Source: Strobilurus pachycystidiatus
Lineage: Eukaryota > Basidiomycota > Agaricomycetes > Agaricales > Physalacriaceae
Assembly: GCA_019915135.1 (NCBI GenBank)
Contig: JAHLMK010000022.1
Location: 558,001-622,000, forward strand
Direction of reading: 5' to 3'
DNA length: 64,000 nucleotides
This document shows, piece after piece, positions 21,336 through 32,538 of the stretch. A program made the position numbers and the translations under genes. Positions within the stretch are counted from its first letter, which is position 1, and every line of letters starts with the position of its first letter. The notes under the pieces are model-generated. The model worked only from the letters and a program-made list of their open reading frames with translations. It was not told the DNA's origin and ran no database searches.

Positions 21336-24300
21336 TCATGTTGGTGGCGTAGTACGCTGCCGTGGTCGAAGCTGGGGTCGCATCTATACACTCATCAGTA
21401 CAGAGTACCACATCTGAGGAAAATCAGTACGCTCACCATCTCCTTGAATAACGGCAACAGCTGCGGTATATGCACCAGATCCGGCGGCTGAATCGTCTCA
21501 CCAGCCTTCTTCCTCCTTGCCTTGCGCGGCTTCGCCTCTTTAACATTCGTGTTCACATGCGGTGGTGCTGACCGCGACGAATCGAACGACTGCTTCACCG
21601 GGGTCTGCGATTGTGTAGGTACCGAACGGAACGAGTCGAAGGACTGTCTCGACGGGAGAGGACTCGAGGGTAGCGGCTTGTCGAGAGAGCTGATAGTCGA
21701 CGTTCGCGAACGTGGTACTGGAGGTACAGGAGGAATATCCTGGCTTCTCCGCGAGATAGCTTGTTTCATGTCCGAGAACATGCTTGAGCGAGACTTTTTC
21801 AGTGTGAGTTTCCGTTGATGCTGATGCGGCGTCGTCGACCCATCATCCGACCGAGCTCGCATAGCCGGGGAGTTTGAGCCCGTCAGTGTGTTGTTTCTCG
21901 TGGGCCGCTTCACTGGCGTCCGGGACTCCTCCTCACTACTGGCCTCTTCCTCGTCACTGCTGTCGTCTTCGCTGCTCGTATCCTCTTCACTGCTCTCATC
22001 CTCATCGCTGCTGTCTTCCTCCCCATCACTATCCGTCTCCTCAGCGGCCAGATCCGCCACTTCGCCACTGACCAACTCTCCGAAATTGAGTTCACCGACA
22101 ACACCATCCACAAGGGCCTCCACCTCCCTCTCCTCCTCATCGCCTTGTCCCTGCACGCGTCCAAACCGCCGTCGCACCTTGTCCTCGTACACCACTTTCA
22201 GTTTGTAATGGTACAGCGCGACCTTGTCCACCTCCTGCAGTATGTTCTCCCTTTCGGGTCCTTTGTGCGGCAGCAGGAACTCCAAGGTCAATTCACTCCC
22301 AAGACCCTCTCTGATCACCGTGATGAACAGTTCAATCCAGCGCATGAGACTGTCGAACAAGCCTTCCCCTTTGGAATGCACCTTGTAGACAAAATTATAG
22401 AAGGATTGCTCATGCCTCTCGACCAGGTCGATGAAGGCCTGCACGGTTCGATGAGGGTCGCTTTGGCTGACTGTGAACGCGACGGTGAGCTATGATGAAC
22501 AGTACAGTCGCTTATAAATCGCACTCACGCTCTTCCACGCTCTCGACAGTCTTGATAAGATCGTTTATGAAACTCTGCATGTCACCTAGAGAATCTGCAA
22601 TACTTGCAGCTCGGTACACCGTAGCCAGCGGGGTATAGAATATTGTTATGATATCCTTGAGAAGATCTGAGGTGAATCCCTGCCTAACTTTAGTATTCCG
22701 TAGAGCAAAGAACGGAAGAAAGACACACCTCAAATATCAATGCGATCAGCTGTTCCCGGTCCCGCAGGCGCGTGTAAAGATGGGCCAGCACTTTCAGGTC
22801 TTCGAAAAGCCACGCGTCATCGTCTGTCGGGCCATCGTCATCGTCCGAGTCGTCGAGACGATCGCGGTACTTCGTGTATAAAGCATGAGCCCGATGCGCC
22901 TTGGCCACGCGATGCAGTTGTGTTCTCGATAACGCTGGCTCGTCGCCTGACCGTAAGACAACGGTCAACAAGGGTAGACCCTCCTGAACTGCATCCGACT
23001 TGTACATGTCCTGAATCTCCTTAGGCCCGTACACGAAGCGCCGGATCTTTTCGCAGATAACTGGGTCGTCCACTTTGACCTTGACCGCTTCAATCTCCTC
23101 CTCGAGTTGGCGTGCTTCTTCAGCCAGAGACCCGGAGAACATCCGCTGCAGAAGACTCCGTCCACCAAATGGCTGGGCAAGGAACAGATCGAGCACGCCC
23201 CGTATCATGCCCATGGGGTTGCTGACTTTAAGCGCTGCCTTGAGCATGAAGTAGGGCATTAATCCATGGATCCTCTTGAGGCTTGCAAACGTCTCGGAGG
23301 CGTTGTCCGCAGCAACAAACTGCTGGAACACAGTCGACGCCAGAGATATCCTTGCCCACTCCAACACGGCCAGGTAATTCGGTGGCAAGCCGCGGATATC
23401 GGGTGTGACTTTGATGGTGGCAAAGACGGTGGTGAGACCATCCTTGCCCATGATGTCACCCTTGACACTCTTGACCGCGTCGCGTAGGCCGTCGACTCGG
23501 TTTGCTATCTCACGGGCGAAGCGTTTACGCCCGTCTTCACGAACGCGGTCGGCTTCCTCGCGCCGTCGGGCATCTTCCATCTCGGAAGGGCTTAATGTCG
23601 TGGGCGAGGCGAGTAAAAATGATTGGAGAACGGGAGAGGATGCGATTGTCGAGGACGCGAGGAGGGAACGAAGGTAGGCGCGAAGGGTGAGACGGTTCCT
23701 TTCACGTGAAAGTTTAGCGGGAGGTGTGTTTGAACTGGACGAGAAGGAAGACGGGGAAGGTGGATAGTCATCGTCTTGGGGCATTGAGGGTGACGATGGT
23801 GTGCCAGTCGCGGTGCTTCGGCGGTCCTTGACCGGCGGTGGCCGAATGTCCTCTTGAGGATGTGCTTTTCGAAGCTAAAAGATAGATTAGGCTTCAGGTT
23901 GAGCGGGATGCGCCCTACACACCTCGTTAGAGAGAGTCTTGAAGTCTCCATATCTTCGTGACACGAAATGATCCGGGTAATCACTTCGACGCGTCCGAAC
24001 GATGAATTCCTGTAAGTCAGATCAATAACGTAGGACGGGCCCCGATCTCCTAAACGTGCCTCGTGTACTCTGCTTCGCACTCTGCCCTTGTCGACAACAG
24101 TGCGCACACTGACAATGTTGACTTCAAATATATCCTTGTTCTTGAGGTTCCTTGCCTGTCGCTTCCTGGCCACAGACTCGAGCCTATCCAGATCGGCTTG
24201 TGTGAGCCGGACGACTTCCTCCTTCTCAGACAACTTTGTAGCCGATCCCAGAAACATACTCAGATTGCGCTCGAGCTTGCCGAGTAGTTTGAGACGAGTG

Positions 24301-24785
24301 GCGCTCTCGCCGGCATCGGAGTTTGCATCAAACGGCGAGGTCGGGCTGAGATTGCGCGAAAGGACGGAGGCCATAAATGGCTGCAGTTTGTCCGAGTAAA
24401 AGTCCTTTGGTGCAGCGGCCATGAACGGGAACGTGAGGACGAACTGTCGAAAGACATAGCGTAAGAAGGGGAGATCGAGCGATGGGGCATCTTTCGGCGG
24501 TGGGGAGAAGGGCGGGCCAAGATAGGAGAAGGTGGATGTGTTGTTGGGGGCGGAGGATGTGATGTCGTCGAGCTCGGTGTTGAACTGGAGCTGTATGAGG
24601 GATTTCTTGAGGTAATGGGCTCGGATGGGAGTGAGATCAGTGGGAGAGACCGAGTCGGAGGGCGATGCGACAATGGGCTGGTTGTCGGCGGCATCAGTGT
24701 GCTCGAGGTCATGGGTGTCGACTGGCGGCGGCGGCACGGCGCGAGTCGGACGGCGCGGGCGCACAGTGGCGGTGGACGAGGCCAT
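21336..24785 (-). CDS. PX-domain protein with PX-associated domain
   Basis: Minus strand, about six or seven exons, roughly 1,060 residues. Exon 1 (24785-24060) holds a Pro-rich leader and a PX-associated (PXB/DUF3818-type) region with LRYVFRQFVLTFPFMAAAPK. Splicing then creates the PX core EFIVRTRRSDYPDHF then VSRRYGDFKTLSNELRKAHP (exons 2 and 3), where RRYGDF is the phosphoinositide-contacting motif. After it come PPPAKLSRERNRLTLRAYL-type residues closing the PX fold, the long helical second half with ERHEQSFYNFVYKVHSKGE, an acidic Asp/Ser/Glu block (DNA about 21,920-22,040) and a Ser/Lys-rich tail. The intron 24059-24010 appears to use a GC donor. The last exon is inferred from a short intron before MRPQLRPRQRTTPPT. 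Endosomal or vacuolar membrane binding through PtdIns3P is the usual PX role and is inferred here. Confidence 0.85.
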
Positions 24786-24899
24786 GTAGTAGTTGTAGAA
24801 TGATGATGACCTCTTAAGTAACGCTTGTCATCTGGTAGCCGTCCTTACGTCACAACTCAATAAGGTACAGTACTGTACAGCCACCTAGGATGACGTCGG

Positions 24900-25401
24900 C
24901 TATGGGGCCCACACCTTCTCTCCCTTGTATGTCTTGCCGTTCTCATCCAGCACACGCTTCAGCTTCCCTGCAACGGATCGCACTCCATCGCGGCCGTCCT
25001 CCAGCCCGCGCAGCGACCCCGCGACTGACCAGCATTCGGAGCAGGCCTTGCTCGCGATATTGATTGTTTCCAGCTCGAGCTCGTCTGTGTTGTGCAACGC
25101 GACGACGACGTCGACAAGACGGGTGAACCCGACCAGCCATTTGTTGATCCCGTCGGCCGTGGACACGGGTGACGTAGTGGCATCGGCTACCAGGTGTGAG
25201 GATGAAAGCGCGAGACACTGGCGCAGCAGACCCTGGTCGATGGCCAGGGCTGCGCCTGGGGCTGTCTGGCCTTTCATGCGCTCAAAGACCTTGAGAACCA
25301 TAGTGCCGTAGTCTGTGGATATTTCCTCTGTGCGTATCTGCAGGTACACAGTCAGTATACGCTCCCGGTGCAGAAGAATAGCAATAAACCTCTGGTTCCA
25401 T
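24900..25401 (-). CDS. Small helical protein, unknown function
   Basis: Two exons: 25401-25390 (MEPE) and 25337-24900, in phase, 149 residues; the intron is 52 bases. The sequence continues IRTEEISTDYGTMVLKVFER and later DGINKWLVGFTRLVDVVVAL and NIASKACSECWSVAGSLRGL, which looks like a compact all-helical protein. An alternative ATG at 25424 is in another frame and would break the conserved-looking exon junction. Residues immediately upstream of MEPE (APILVLG) are also open, so the true start could lie further upstream without an ATG visible to me. I do not recognise a family. It is divergent from the CCDC47-like gene, with 201 bp between starts. Confidence 0.6.
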
Positions 25402-25602
25402 GCCGAGGACGAGGATGGGGGCATTTCTAGGTCATAGCGCTACAAATACAGCTCCAGTGAAGCGAATCGCCGAGGAACTACCAAAGAAGATTTCTGGGCG
25501 CAGTAAGAGTTTGTGTTCAAGTGTCGATGCGGGCCTTGCCGAAGACCCAAATAGCAGTGGTGCCCCGGGTAAGTAGCCCTGTTCCTGGCAGCCACTACTG
25601 CG

Positions 25603-26841
25603 ATGAACGCCTTCACCCAAGCCATCGCGTCGCTCACCCCGCCGCCGTTCGTCAACCCGGTCGACTACGACGGGCTCGAGTTCAAATGGCGCTTCCTTGC
25701 CTTTCGCCCGGCCTGTAAGCCTGCGCAACCCTTGGCCTCCGTCTGTTCCTTGACTTTTTTGTCAGACTTTGAAAAGGAAGTGTATCTTCTTGCCGGTGTC
25801 TTTGCCTATGCGCTGTGGGCATTCCTCGGCAAGACGTTGAATACCCGCAAGGTTAATGCTTGGTGCGTCATTTGGCACTTGACCATTCCACGATTGGCTC
25901 ACTTGCTCTGTCCTGTCAAGGGTGTCGACGTATACCCCCCTTCTCACCGCCCAGTTCAGCAGCCCCCTTGTCAACGGCATCACTGCAGATGGCCAGACTG
26001 ACTTCTTCACGTTCTCTACCGGCCGCAAGAACGTCCAGGCGTTGCACACCATCTTCACCTTCAAACCGCGTCACGATTTCTTTCAGACGCTCTATCAGCT
26101 TGCCTGGGGCCTCGTCGACGTGCAGTACAACCCTGTCGATGACCTCCAGCTCGACTTCACCCTCGCACCCAACGTCGTGTCCGACTTTGTCTGGGCCGCA
26201 GTCGCCAAGAGCGAGCTGCGCAACGTCAAGAAGGACCGCTGGGACCTCACATTCACCAAGACCACGGAGAACGCCGCACTGCCCAACTACATGTCCGTCA
26301 TGGCTGAGTTTGCAGACGTGATTGATTCTCTTCTCAAAAGCACGCCCCTTGGGACGCTCCTTGCCGACCCTTCCATCCAGCCGTACTTCCGCTCTCTTTC
26401 CTTAACCGACCAGCCCCGCGTCCAACCCGACTCCGCGTCCCCGACAAAGGAGAAACACCTCATCGTCAGCCTCGTGACCCCTTCCAATCCCGCCGTCCTC
26501 GAATCATTTGTCACTGGGCTCTTTGCTCTGATTGACAGCCTACCTAAGGTCACGCTCCGTCCAGAAACCAAGACCAAGCTCCGCAAGGCTAGGGAAGAGG
26601 TCGAGAAGCAGTTGAAGGAGGCGAACGAAAAGGAGAAGAAGGAAGAAGCGCTAGAGGACAGGCGCGCAGCTAAGAAGAAAGCCGAAGAGGAAAAAGTGGC
26701 CAAGCTCAGTGCGGCGGATCAGCAAAAGGTTTGGGTCCGTCCATCTCTAGCACGTCCCATCGACTAATCTTCTCGTAGTACCTCGATCGCGAACGCAAGC
26801 GTGAGCTTCGCAAGACACAAAGCAGGTCTGTTCGCAAGTAG
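25603..26841 (+). CDS. CCDC47/DUF1682-family ER membrane protein
   Basis: Four exons, 25603-25714, 25766-25862, 25921-26728 and 26779-26841, in phase, 359 residues. CCDC47 is a subunit of the PAT complex, which helps multi-pass proteins fold at the ER translocon. A hydrophobic segment, EVYLLAGVFAYALWAFLGKT, lies near residue 45 after a short lumenal-type N-terminus. The conserved large domain follows: DFFTFSTGRKNVQALHTIF, LAWGLVDVQYNPVDDLQLDF, RWDLTFTKTTENAALPNYM. The protein ends in a long Lys/Glu coiled coil, with the last exon giving YLDREREK-like residues and a basic terminus, as usual for this family. The product is somewhat shorter than animal CCDC47. Confidence 0.88.
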
Positions 26842-27275
26842 TAACTTATCTTATACTATCTTATCCAATGGAATGTGTCTGTTCGATTCGTTGCGCCATC
26901 ATGTGGCAGATTCAAGCCTCTTTGCCACCAGGTCGATTCGTCCCCTGGCCTGGCGGGGTTGGAACCTGGAGCATGGTCATATGAATTCTACTTCTCTTCG
27001 CATACTGCAACAAATTAATGTCGAAGAATGCTCGGAGTGATGATGTGCCATACCAGTCCACTGGAGCTCAGTAATGACAGGTCGTGGTCATCTGCATCAA
27101 TGAAAACATCCACTACATGGATGACTGGTACCCAAGTCCCACAGTGGAGGATCCCTTGTTTTGGCCGTGGGGCCTGCACTGACGTATAATCTTTCGCATC
27201 GGTTGCAAGCAGACGGCGTATAAGCTACAGTAAAAATACACAAGAAAGCAGGCGTAAGTACACGAATACCGTTTA
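26842..27275. other. Convergent intergenic region
   Basis: About 430 bp between the 3' ends of the CCDC47-like and DUF7726-like genes. It probably contains both 3' untranslated regions; nothing else is supported. Confidence 0.45.
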
Positions 27276-28031
27276 TCAAGCCCGAACCCAAACTCCGCGA
27301 CGAGAGTCCCTCATACTTGAACCATCGACGTTCCCCTTCTCGGCGCTGATGCGTTTAGCAGTTTTCTTCTTGCCTTCTGCAATGCGCCGCTTCTCGAAGT
27401 ACACGTAGCTGCGAGACACGTTCATGGAAAGAAGAGTATGAAAATGCTAGACCCGACGTACGCGCAGTAGTATGTCCCGTTCTCAGATCCGCCATACGGG
27501 CCGGTGGCTTTCACTGGGAAGATGGGTGGTTAGCCTCAATCCGGGAGAGAGAGCAAGAGCTATATGTCGTACTAAAGCGCTGATATGAATTGTTGTTGAC
27601 GCGACCAATCTCCTCGAGCCAGTGTGTCACCTGAAATTTGAGGTCAACGTCACTGGCAGAAAAACGGCGGGAAACACGATGCTGAGACACCTTGAAATCA
27701 GGCTCTTTCTGCAGTGCCCGTATTTTGCGACGGATATCGTTGCAATCATCGCTGTACGAGAGGATGGCGGTTGAGAAAAGCGTCGTACGAAGACAAACAC
27801 GACGGACTAGATGGGGAGGTTGCCCTCGGTCTCGCCCTCGAGCGTGATGTCCCTCCAAAAACGGTTCTCAGTAGGCTCTTTGCCCTTGCCTTTAGTAGGG
27901 GCGGCCTTGGGGTTCTCCTTGTCGGAGAGGCGGGGCTTTTTGGCGGTGGATGTGGAAGTGGTACTGGGCTCGTCCTGGTAGTCGCCATCGTCGGACAGCT
28001 CAGCAGCATCAGATTTACGCTTGGGGGCCAT
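27276..28031 (-). CDS. DUF7726-like nuclear protein
   Basis: Five exons starting at ATG 28031. Exon 1 (28031-27808) encodes a charged, NLS-like leader (MAPKRKSDAAELSDD, AKKPRLSDKEN) ending ENRFWRDITLEGETEGNLPI. Splicing gives YDDCNDIRRKIRALQKEPDF, then VTHWLEEIGRVNNNSYQRFM, KATGPYGGSENGTYYCAYVY and FEKRRIAEGKKKTAKRISAEK before the stop at 27276. The central block (CNxIRRKI, then a helix-turn-helix-like WLxxIGxVNxxSYxRFM) is how I remember the fungal DUF7726 module. A DNA-binding or nuclear role is inferred from the basic signals and the HTH-like look. The upstream region has a TATA-like ATATAT at about 28,120 and a palindrome at 28,144. Confidence 0.75.
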
Positions 28032-28509
28032 TTGGGAATATTGATCGAGTGGGTGGTTTGTTTGCGAAGAGCTGGAATGGAGCAGGTGTTGGTTCGTATG
28101 AAAGCGGTGCTTCGGGTGGTTATATATTGCGCTCCTCACATGACGGCGTTTATTGGAGTAAACGCCGACAAGTAAACGCCAACGCGTCCCATCACGCGAT
28201 TCGGGCGCTCATGCCTCAGACCGCGTTTCATGGACACTGGGTCTACGCGACTTGGACGCGAGAAGGTATTCTTTATAACCCGTCACATCCCGCCATATTT
28301 TTTCATGGCCACTCTGGTCCCATCAGGGGGCGATTAAAAGTCTCTCAATGAAGCCGTGCATCTCTTGAAATGTCATTGGATAGCAGAAGTTCACGTTCCT
28401 ATCAGATATTACGAGTGGGAAGAGCAGAAACTCGTGAATGTGCAGAACATCACAGTCTAGACTTCTTTTATCGATTGAAGATAAGTACGTTGCTAGATCT
28501 TTCTAGTGG
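28032..28509. other. Intergenic region with palindrome and MluI-box-like site
   Basis: About 480 bp upstream of the DUF7726-like gene. It holds CGGCGTTTA/TAAACGCCG as a perfect 9 bp inverted repeat (28144-28152 and 28159-28167), a further TAAACGCC copy just downstream and an ACGCGT site shortly after. Confidence 0.55.
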
Positions 28510-29954
28510 TTAGTTGCTTACAATGTCTCGTACTAGCGCCTTCGCAGCAGAGGAACGAACAAATTCGAGGATGACTTTGGCCTGTGCTTCGTCCTCACTT
28601 CCTATTGAGAGTATATTGCTGCAGAGTACTACAATCAGAGACTTGCGGAGACGATGCGCAGAAACGTACCTAAGATGATTATGGTCATCAAGAACGTTGA
28701 CTAGCGGGAGAGCGCCTGTTGGTGTGCTCTTGGCGCGGTATTCGTTAAGGAACATCATCATTCCATCGGCAGTCTCAGGACTACGGATATGGTGAGCGTG
28801 CATGTTGCCGAGCTGAGGATAAAAACTGACACTTCGTATTTAACCGATCCAATGAGCATTGGTAGTATGTTTGGGTTCCTACAGGGATATTGAGCACGTC
28901 AGCAAGGCGAAGAGGAAACACATACGCCAATGGTGTCCCTTGAGGGAGACGCTTGAATAGGCCTAGAGGAGATATGGGCTATGAGGGCGTCAAGACTCTC
29001 GAGCTCGGGAGCAAGAACGATTCCACAAACCTCCCAGTCAGCATCAAGCTCAGACCCATAGTATAAGCCGATATTCTTTCTCCGCATGGGCTTCTTCACG
29101 TCATACCACCAGGGAACAGAGAGCAATGCCAGACCAGCGATGGGCGGAAAGAATGGATCCTGAGAAGGCCGGTTTGGGTCGCCTAACACGTCGTATTTAG
29201 CCTAGATTCACAGTGTTCATTGGGCTTTTGCTTACTGGCGGCGAACAAGTTGGTCACGACGTGCGCACCACCAGAAGAGTGTCCAAAGATGACGACTTGG
29301 GTTGGATCACCCAGACCATATTCTGGGGACCCGATGTTCTTGTAGACCCATTCTCGAGTAAGTTGTATATCATCGGATCCTCCTGGGCTGATTTGCGCCG
29401 TTGAAAATGGGCAACGCGCAACCAAAAGACACGTACTATTTCGCGTTGGGGTTCAATTGGTGGTTGCCGACGACAACAATGATGCCTCTCTCGGCATAGT
29501 AGTTGCCTACCGTAGAATTGTCTGAATGCCAGTGAGGGAAACTGTAGAGTGTCTCGCACCAATATTAGCGTACACCTTGTCACTCCATGCTTTGTCCCCA
29601 CTGAAAAAGCCTCCTCCGTGGACAAATATCATCACGGGCTTTTTGACAGACTGGGAGGAAAACAGAGGAACGAAGACCTGTCAGAGATAAGCTCAGCTGG
29701 GTGGTCCGCTTTGCTTTGAAGGACCAGACAGCCTACGTCCAAAAGGTTACGGTCCCCAGGTCCATACCGGATATCTTTGATCTGTTTCACCTTGTCGGAG
29801 GACACGTTTGTGTACAGAGGCTCGTACATTTTACGAAAGTCCTGATAAGTGTTAGACAGAAATGGAGAAATGTATGGTCAGCTAGACACGCCTCTTCCAA
29901 GCCAAGTTGAAAGCCGCAGCCATTGCTGTGAATCAGTTTTGTTATGGCTTCCAT
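28510..29954 (-). CDS. Alpha/beta hydrolase (esterase / kynurenine formamidase-like)
   Basis: About eight exons on the minus strand. Spliced blocks: DFRKMYEPLYTNVSSDKVK, IRYGPGDRNLLDVFVPLF, KKPVMIFVHGGGFFSGDKAW, GNYYAERGIIVVVGNHQLNP, PGGSDDIQLTREWVYKNIG, VVIFGHSSGGAHVVTNLFA, IAGLALLSVPWWYDVKK and VLDDHNHLSNILSIGSED. HGGGF is the oxyanion-hole motif, GHSSG contains the nucleophile Ser and DHNHL the catalytic His; a suitable Asp is likely between them. The stop is at 28510. The 5' end is uncertain: ATG 29954 or 29923 would need a GC-donor splice to reach the DFRK exon, and an ATG inside that exon (MYEPL) is also possible. The substrate is unknown; the YGPGDRNLLDV start resembles formamidase-like hydrolases. 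It is divergent from the Mcp2-like gene. Confidence 0.78.
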
Positions 29955-30246
29955 GATTGAAGAGGAGAAGAAGGAGCTGCAAAGTGTTGCTGGGCATGAT
30001 TAGGGACATTCATGTATGTCGGCCGCGGCCGCGATTGTGGGACTGCATCTGTGTCACTGTAACTCAACTGCCTAACGTCACGTAGTCAACGTAATGTGGT
30101 CCCTGAGACTGCCCCGGTCTCTCGGCATCGAAACGGAATGATCCCGAATGTTTCGTCATCATTCCATCGCGTGCCGCTGGACACTGGCTTTGCCATCTAC
30201 TTACCTCCATGTCGCGGAGCCTGACTCCTTCTTGCCTTTGCCTACG

Positions 30247-32304
30247 ATGAACACGAGACCATCCCAAACACTGCTGCAACGCCTTGCGCGCCTGGGTGCC
30301 AACAGGAGCTACGCGTCGCCCGCCCCCATACCTCATCTGTCGCGCCCTTCTCGGCTCGCGAAATACGGGCGGCGGTCTGGTTACCTTGCATTGGGATTCG
30401 GTGCCATCTACGTCGTCGACAGAGTCTTCAATGCGTCCGCAATAGCCCGAAATCTTAGAACATTGCACACGGTATGTCATAGCTTACCTCTCATAGCACA
30501 TCTGCTTACCTTGGACTTTCGGGCTTAGTGTGCGATGATAACACTAGACTATAAGCTTAATTTTACCGAGGAAAAGGGTGACCGCATACCGGAATTACAC
30601 CAGCGTGTCGCTGACCGGATGTATAATTTATTCACGTCTAATGGAGGCCTGTATATCAAAATCGGTGAGCGAGCTACTTGAGTGCAGTTGCATACAGCTG
30701 ACTATCATTGAAGGGCAAGCAATCGGCGCTAATGCTGCATTTCTTCCCAAGCCTATGCAGCAAAAGTTTGCCAAACTTTTTGACGACGCACCTCAAATAC
30801 CCTATTCCGAGGTCCTAGGTGTCTTTAAGTCCGAATTCGGACGTCTACCCCACGAAGTCTTCCAAGAGTTTGACAAGGACGCCATCGCCAGTGCGAGTAT
30901 TGCCCAGGTTCACAAAGCGAGACTATGGCCCACTACAGACGATCCTGAGGGTGCATGGGTCGCAGTGAAGATCCAGAAGCCCGCGGTAAGCAAGCAGACG
31001 GAATGGGATCTTGGAGCATATCGGATAGTGATGTGGATGTTTGAGAATTGGGCTTTCGACTTGCCGACTTACTTCGTTGTCGGTCAGTGATTCCTTGCAA
31101 CATCACGTCTCTTTAAACACTTCGCTAGGCTTCGTGTCGGACCATCTGCGCCAGGAACTCGATTTCATAAATGAGGCGAACAACGCGAGGATGATGACAG
31201 AATTCGTCGCATCTGAGCCCATGCTATCCGACAAGGTGCACATTCCCAAGGTTTACGACCATCTTACGACCAAGAAGATCATGACTGCCGAGTGGATTGA
31301 CGGAGTTCGCCTCAGTGACCGCGATGGTGTCTTCCAGTTGATGGGAGAGAAGCAGGGCATGCCATCTTCTAATCCGTACTTGATATCCTTAGGGATCTCT
31401 CCATCCGATATGCACTCAAACTCCCCTCTACCGGCAAAACCTCTACAAGGTGGCGTAAAGGCCATCATGCAGACCATGGTCGAACTTTTCAGTGCTCAAA
31501 TGTTCAGTTGGGGCTGGGTACATTGTAAGCATATCGCACTCACTTTGTGCCATGGTCCAATCGTTCCATTATCTACTAGGTGATCCCCACCCGGGAAACA
31601 TTCTCATACGGCCGCATCCATCGAAGCCCAATACCCCCCAACTTGTCCTCCTAGACCACGGACTCTACGTACGCGTTCAAGAAAAATTCCGGCGCGAATG
31701 GTCTGACCTCTGGAGGTCACTTCTGACATCGGATTACGACGCCGTCGCGCGGACAGCCCGCGGATGGGGCATCGGTCTCCCGGACCTCTTTGCCACTGCA
31801 ACGCTGATGAAGCCTGTACGCCTTAAGAAGGCAGACACCGAGAAACATCGTGCCGAGATGCAGGAGATGGCCCGATTGAGCCAGTACGAGCAGAGTGTGC
31901 GCATGAAGGCGAAGCTGAAAGAGTTCCTCATTGACACCGATCGCATGCCCAAGGCACTCCTGTTCCTCATGCGCAACATGCGTATCGTGCAGGGCAATAA
32001 CCAGAGCCTTGGCGCGCCAGTGAACCGAATCAAGATCACTGGGTTTTGGGCGTCGAAGGCTTTGACGCGTTCGCCAAATTTGACGGTCAAACAGCGCTTG
32101 CGCGAGTATTGGGGTTACGCCGTATTCAGAGGAGTTATGGTGTCGCTGGATGTGATGTTCTGGGTCACACGAGTCAGGCAGTGGGTATCGGTGAAGCTGG
32201 GACGGTATTCGTGGAACTTCGAGGATGAGTTCGAGCGGGGGATGCAGGCGTTTGCAAAATCGAATCTTGGGATGGAGTATAACAACGCGGCGTTCAATGG
32301 CTGA
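30247..32304 (+). CDS. ABC1/ADCK-family mitochondrial protein, Mcp2/Cqd2 type
   Basis: Five exons, 30247-30471, 30529-30664, 30714-31082, 31129-31524 and 31580-32304, in phase, 616 residues. The basic, Ser/Arg-rich N-terminus (TLLQRLARLGANRSYASP) looks like a mitochondrial targeting peptide, followed by a hydrophobic segment (GYLALGFGAIYVVDRVF). The UbiB/ABC1 kinase-like fold is clear: the KxGQ signature YIKIGQ is built across an intron, the Ala-rich loop is ASASIAQVHKA, the VAVKIQ lysine is present, then DPHPGNILI (DxHxGN catalytic region) and LLDHGLY in place of DFG. These match the atypical kinase-like proteins of mitochondria; yeast Cqd2/Mcp2 affects coenzyme Q distribution and lipid homeostasis. 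Assignment to this subgroup rather than Coq8 rests on the long C-terminal domain. Confidence 0.88.
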
Positions 32305-32538
32305 TATTGATATCCTCTTATGCTTAGACTTGTATATTGCCAGTTGTTTATTCCCCATGCCTAAGGCGGTAGAGATACAGCATAATATGTCCTTAGTAGC
32401 TTACAACTTCTGATCTGAAGATGATACATGACACGGGAAGACTGACTACAATAGGATACATTCAACAAGTGAAATCTGCATCCTGGTACGAGTCGTGTTT
32501 TAATTAATCCAGATGATTGGGAACTATGCAAAGTTAAT

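Noticed and set aside
26880..26920. GTTCGATTC resembling a tRNA T-loop
   Set aside because: The surrounding sequence cannot form acceptor, D and anticodon arms at the right distances.
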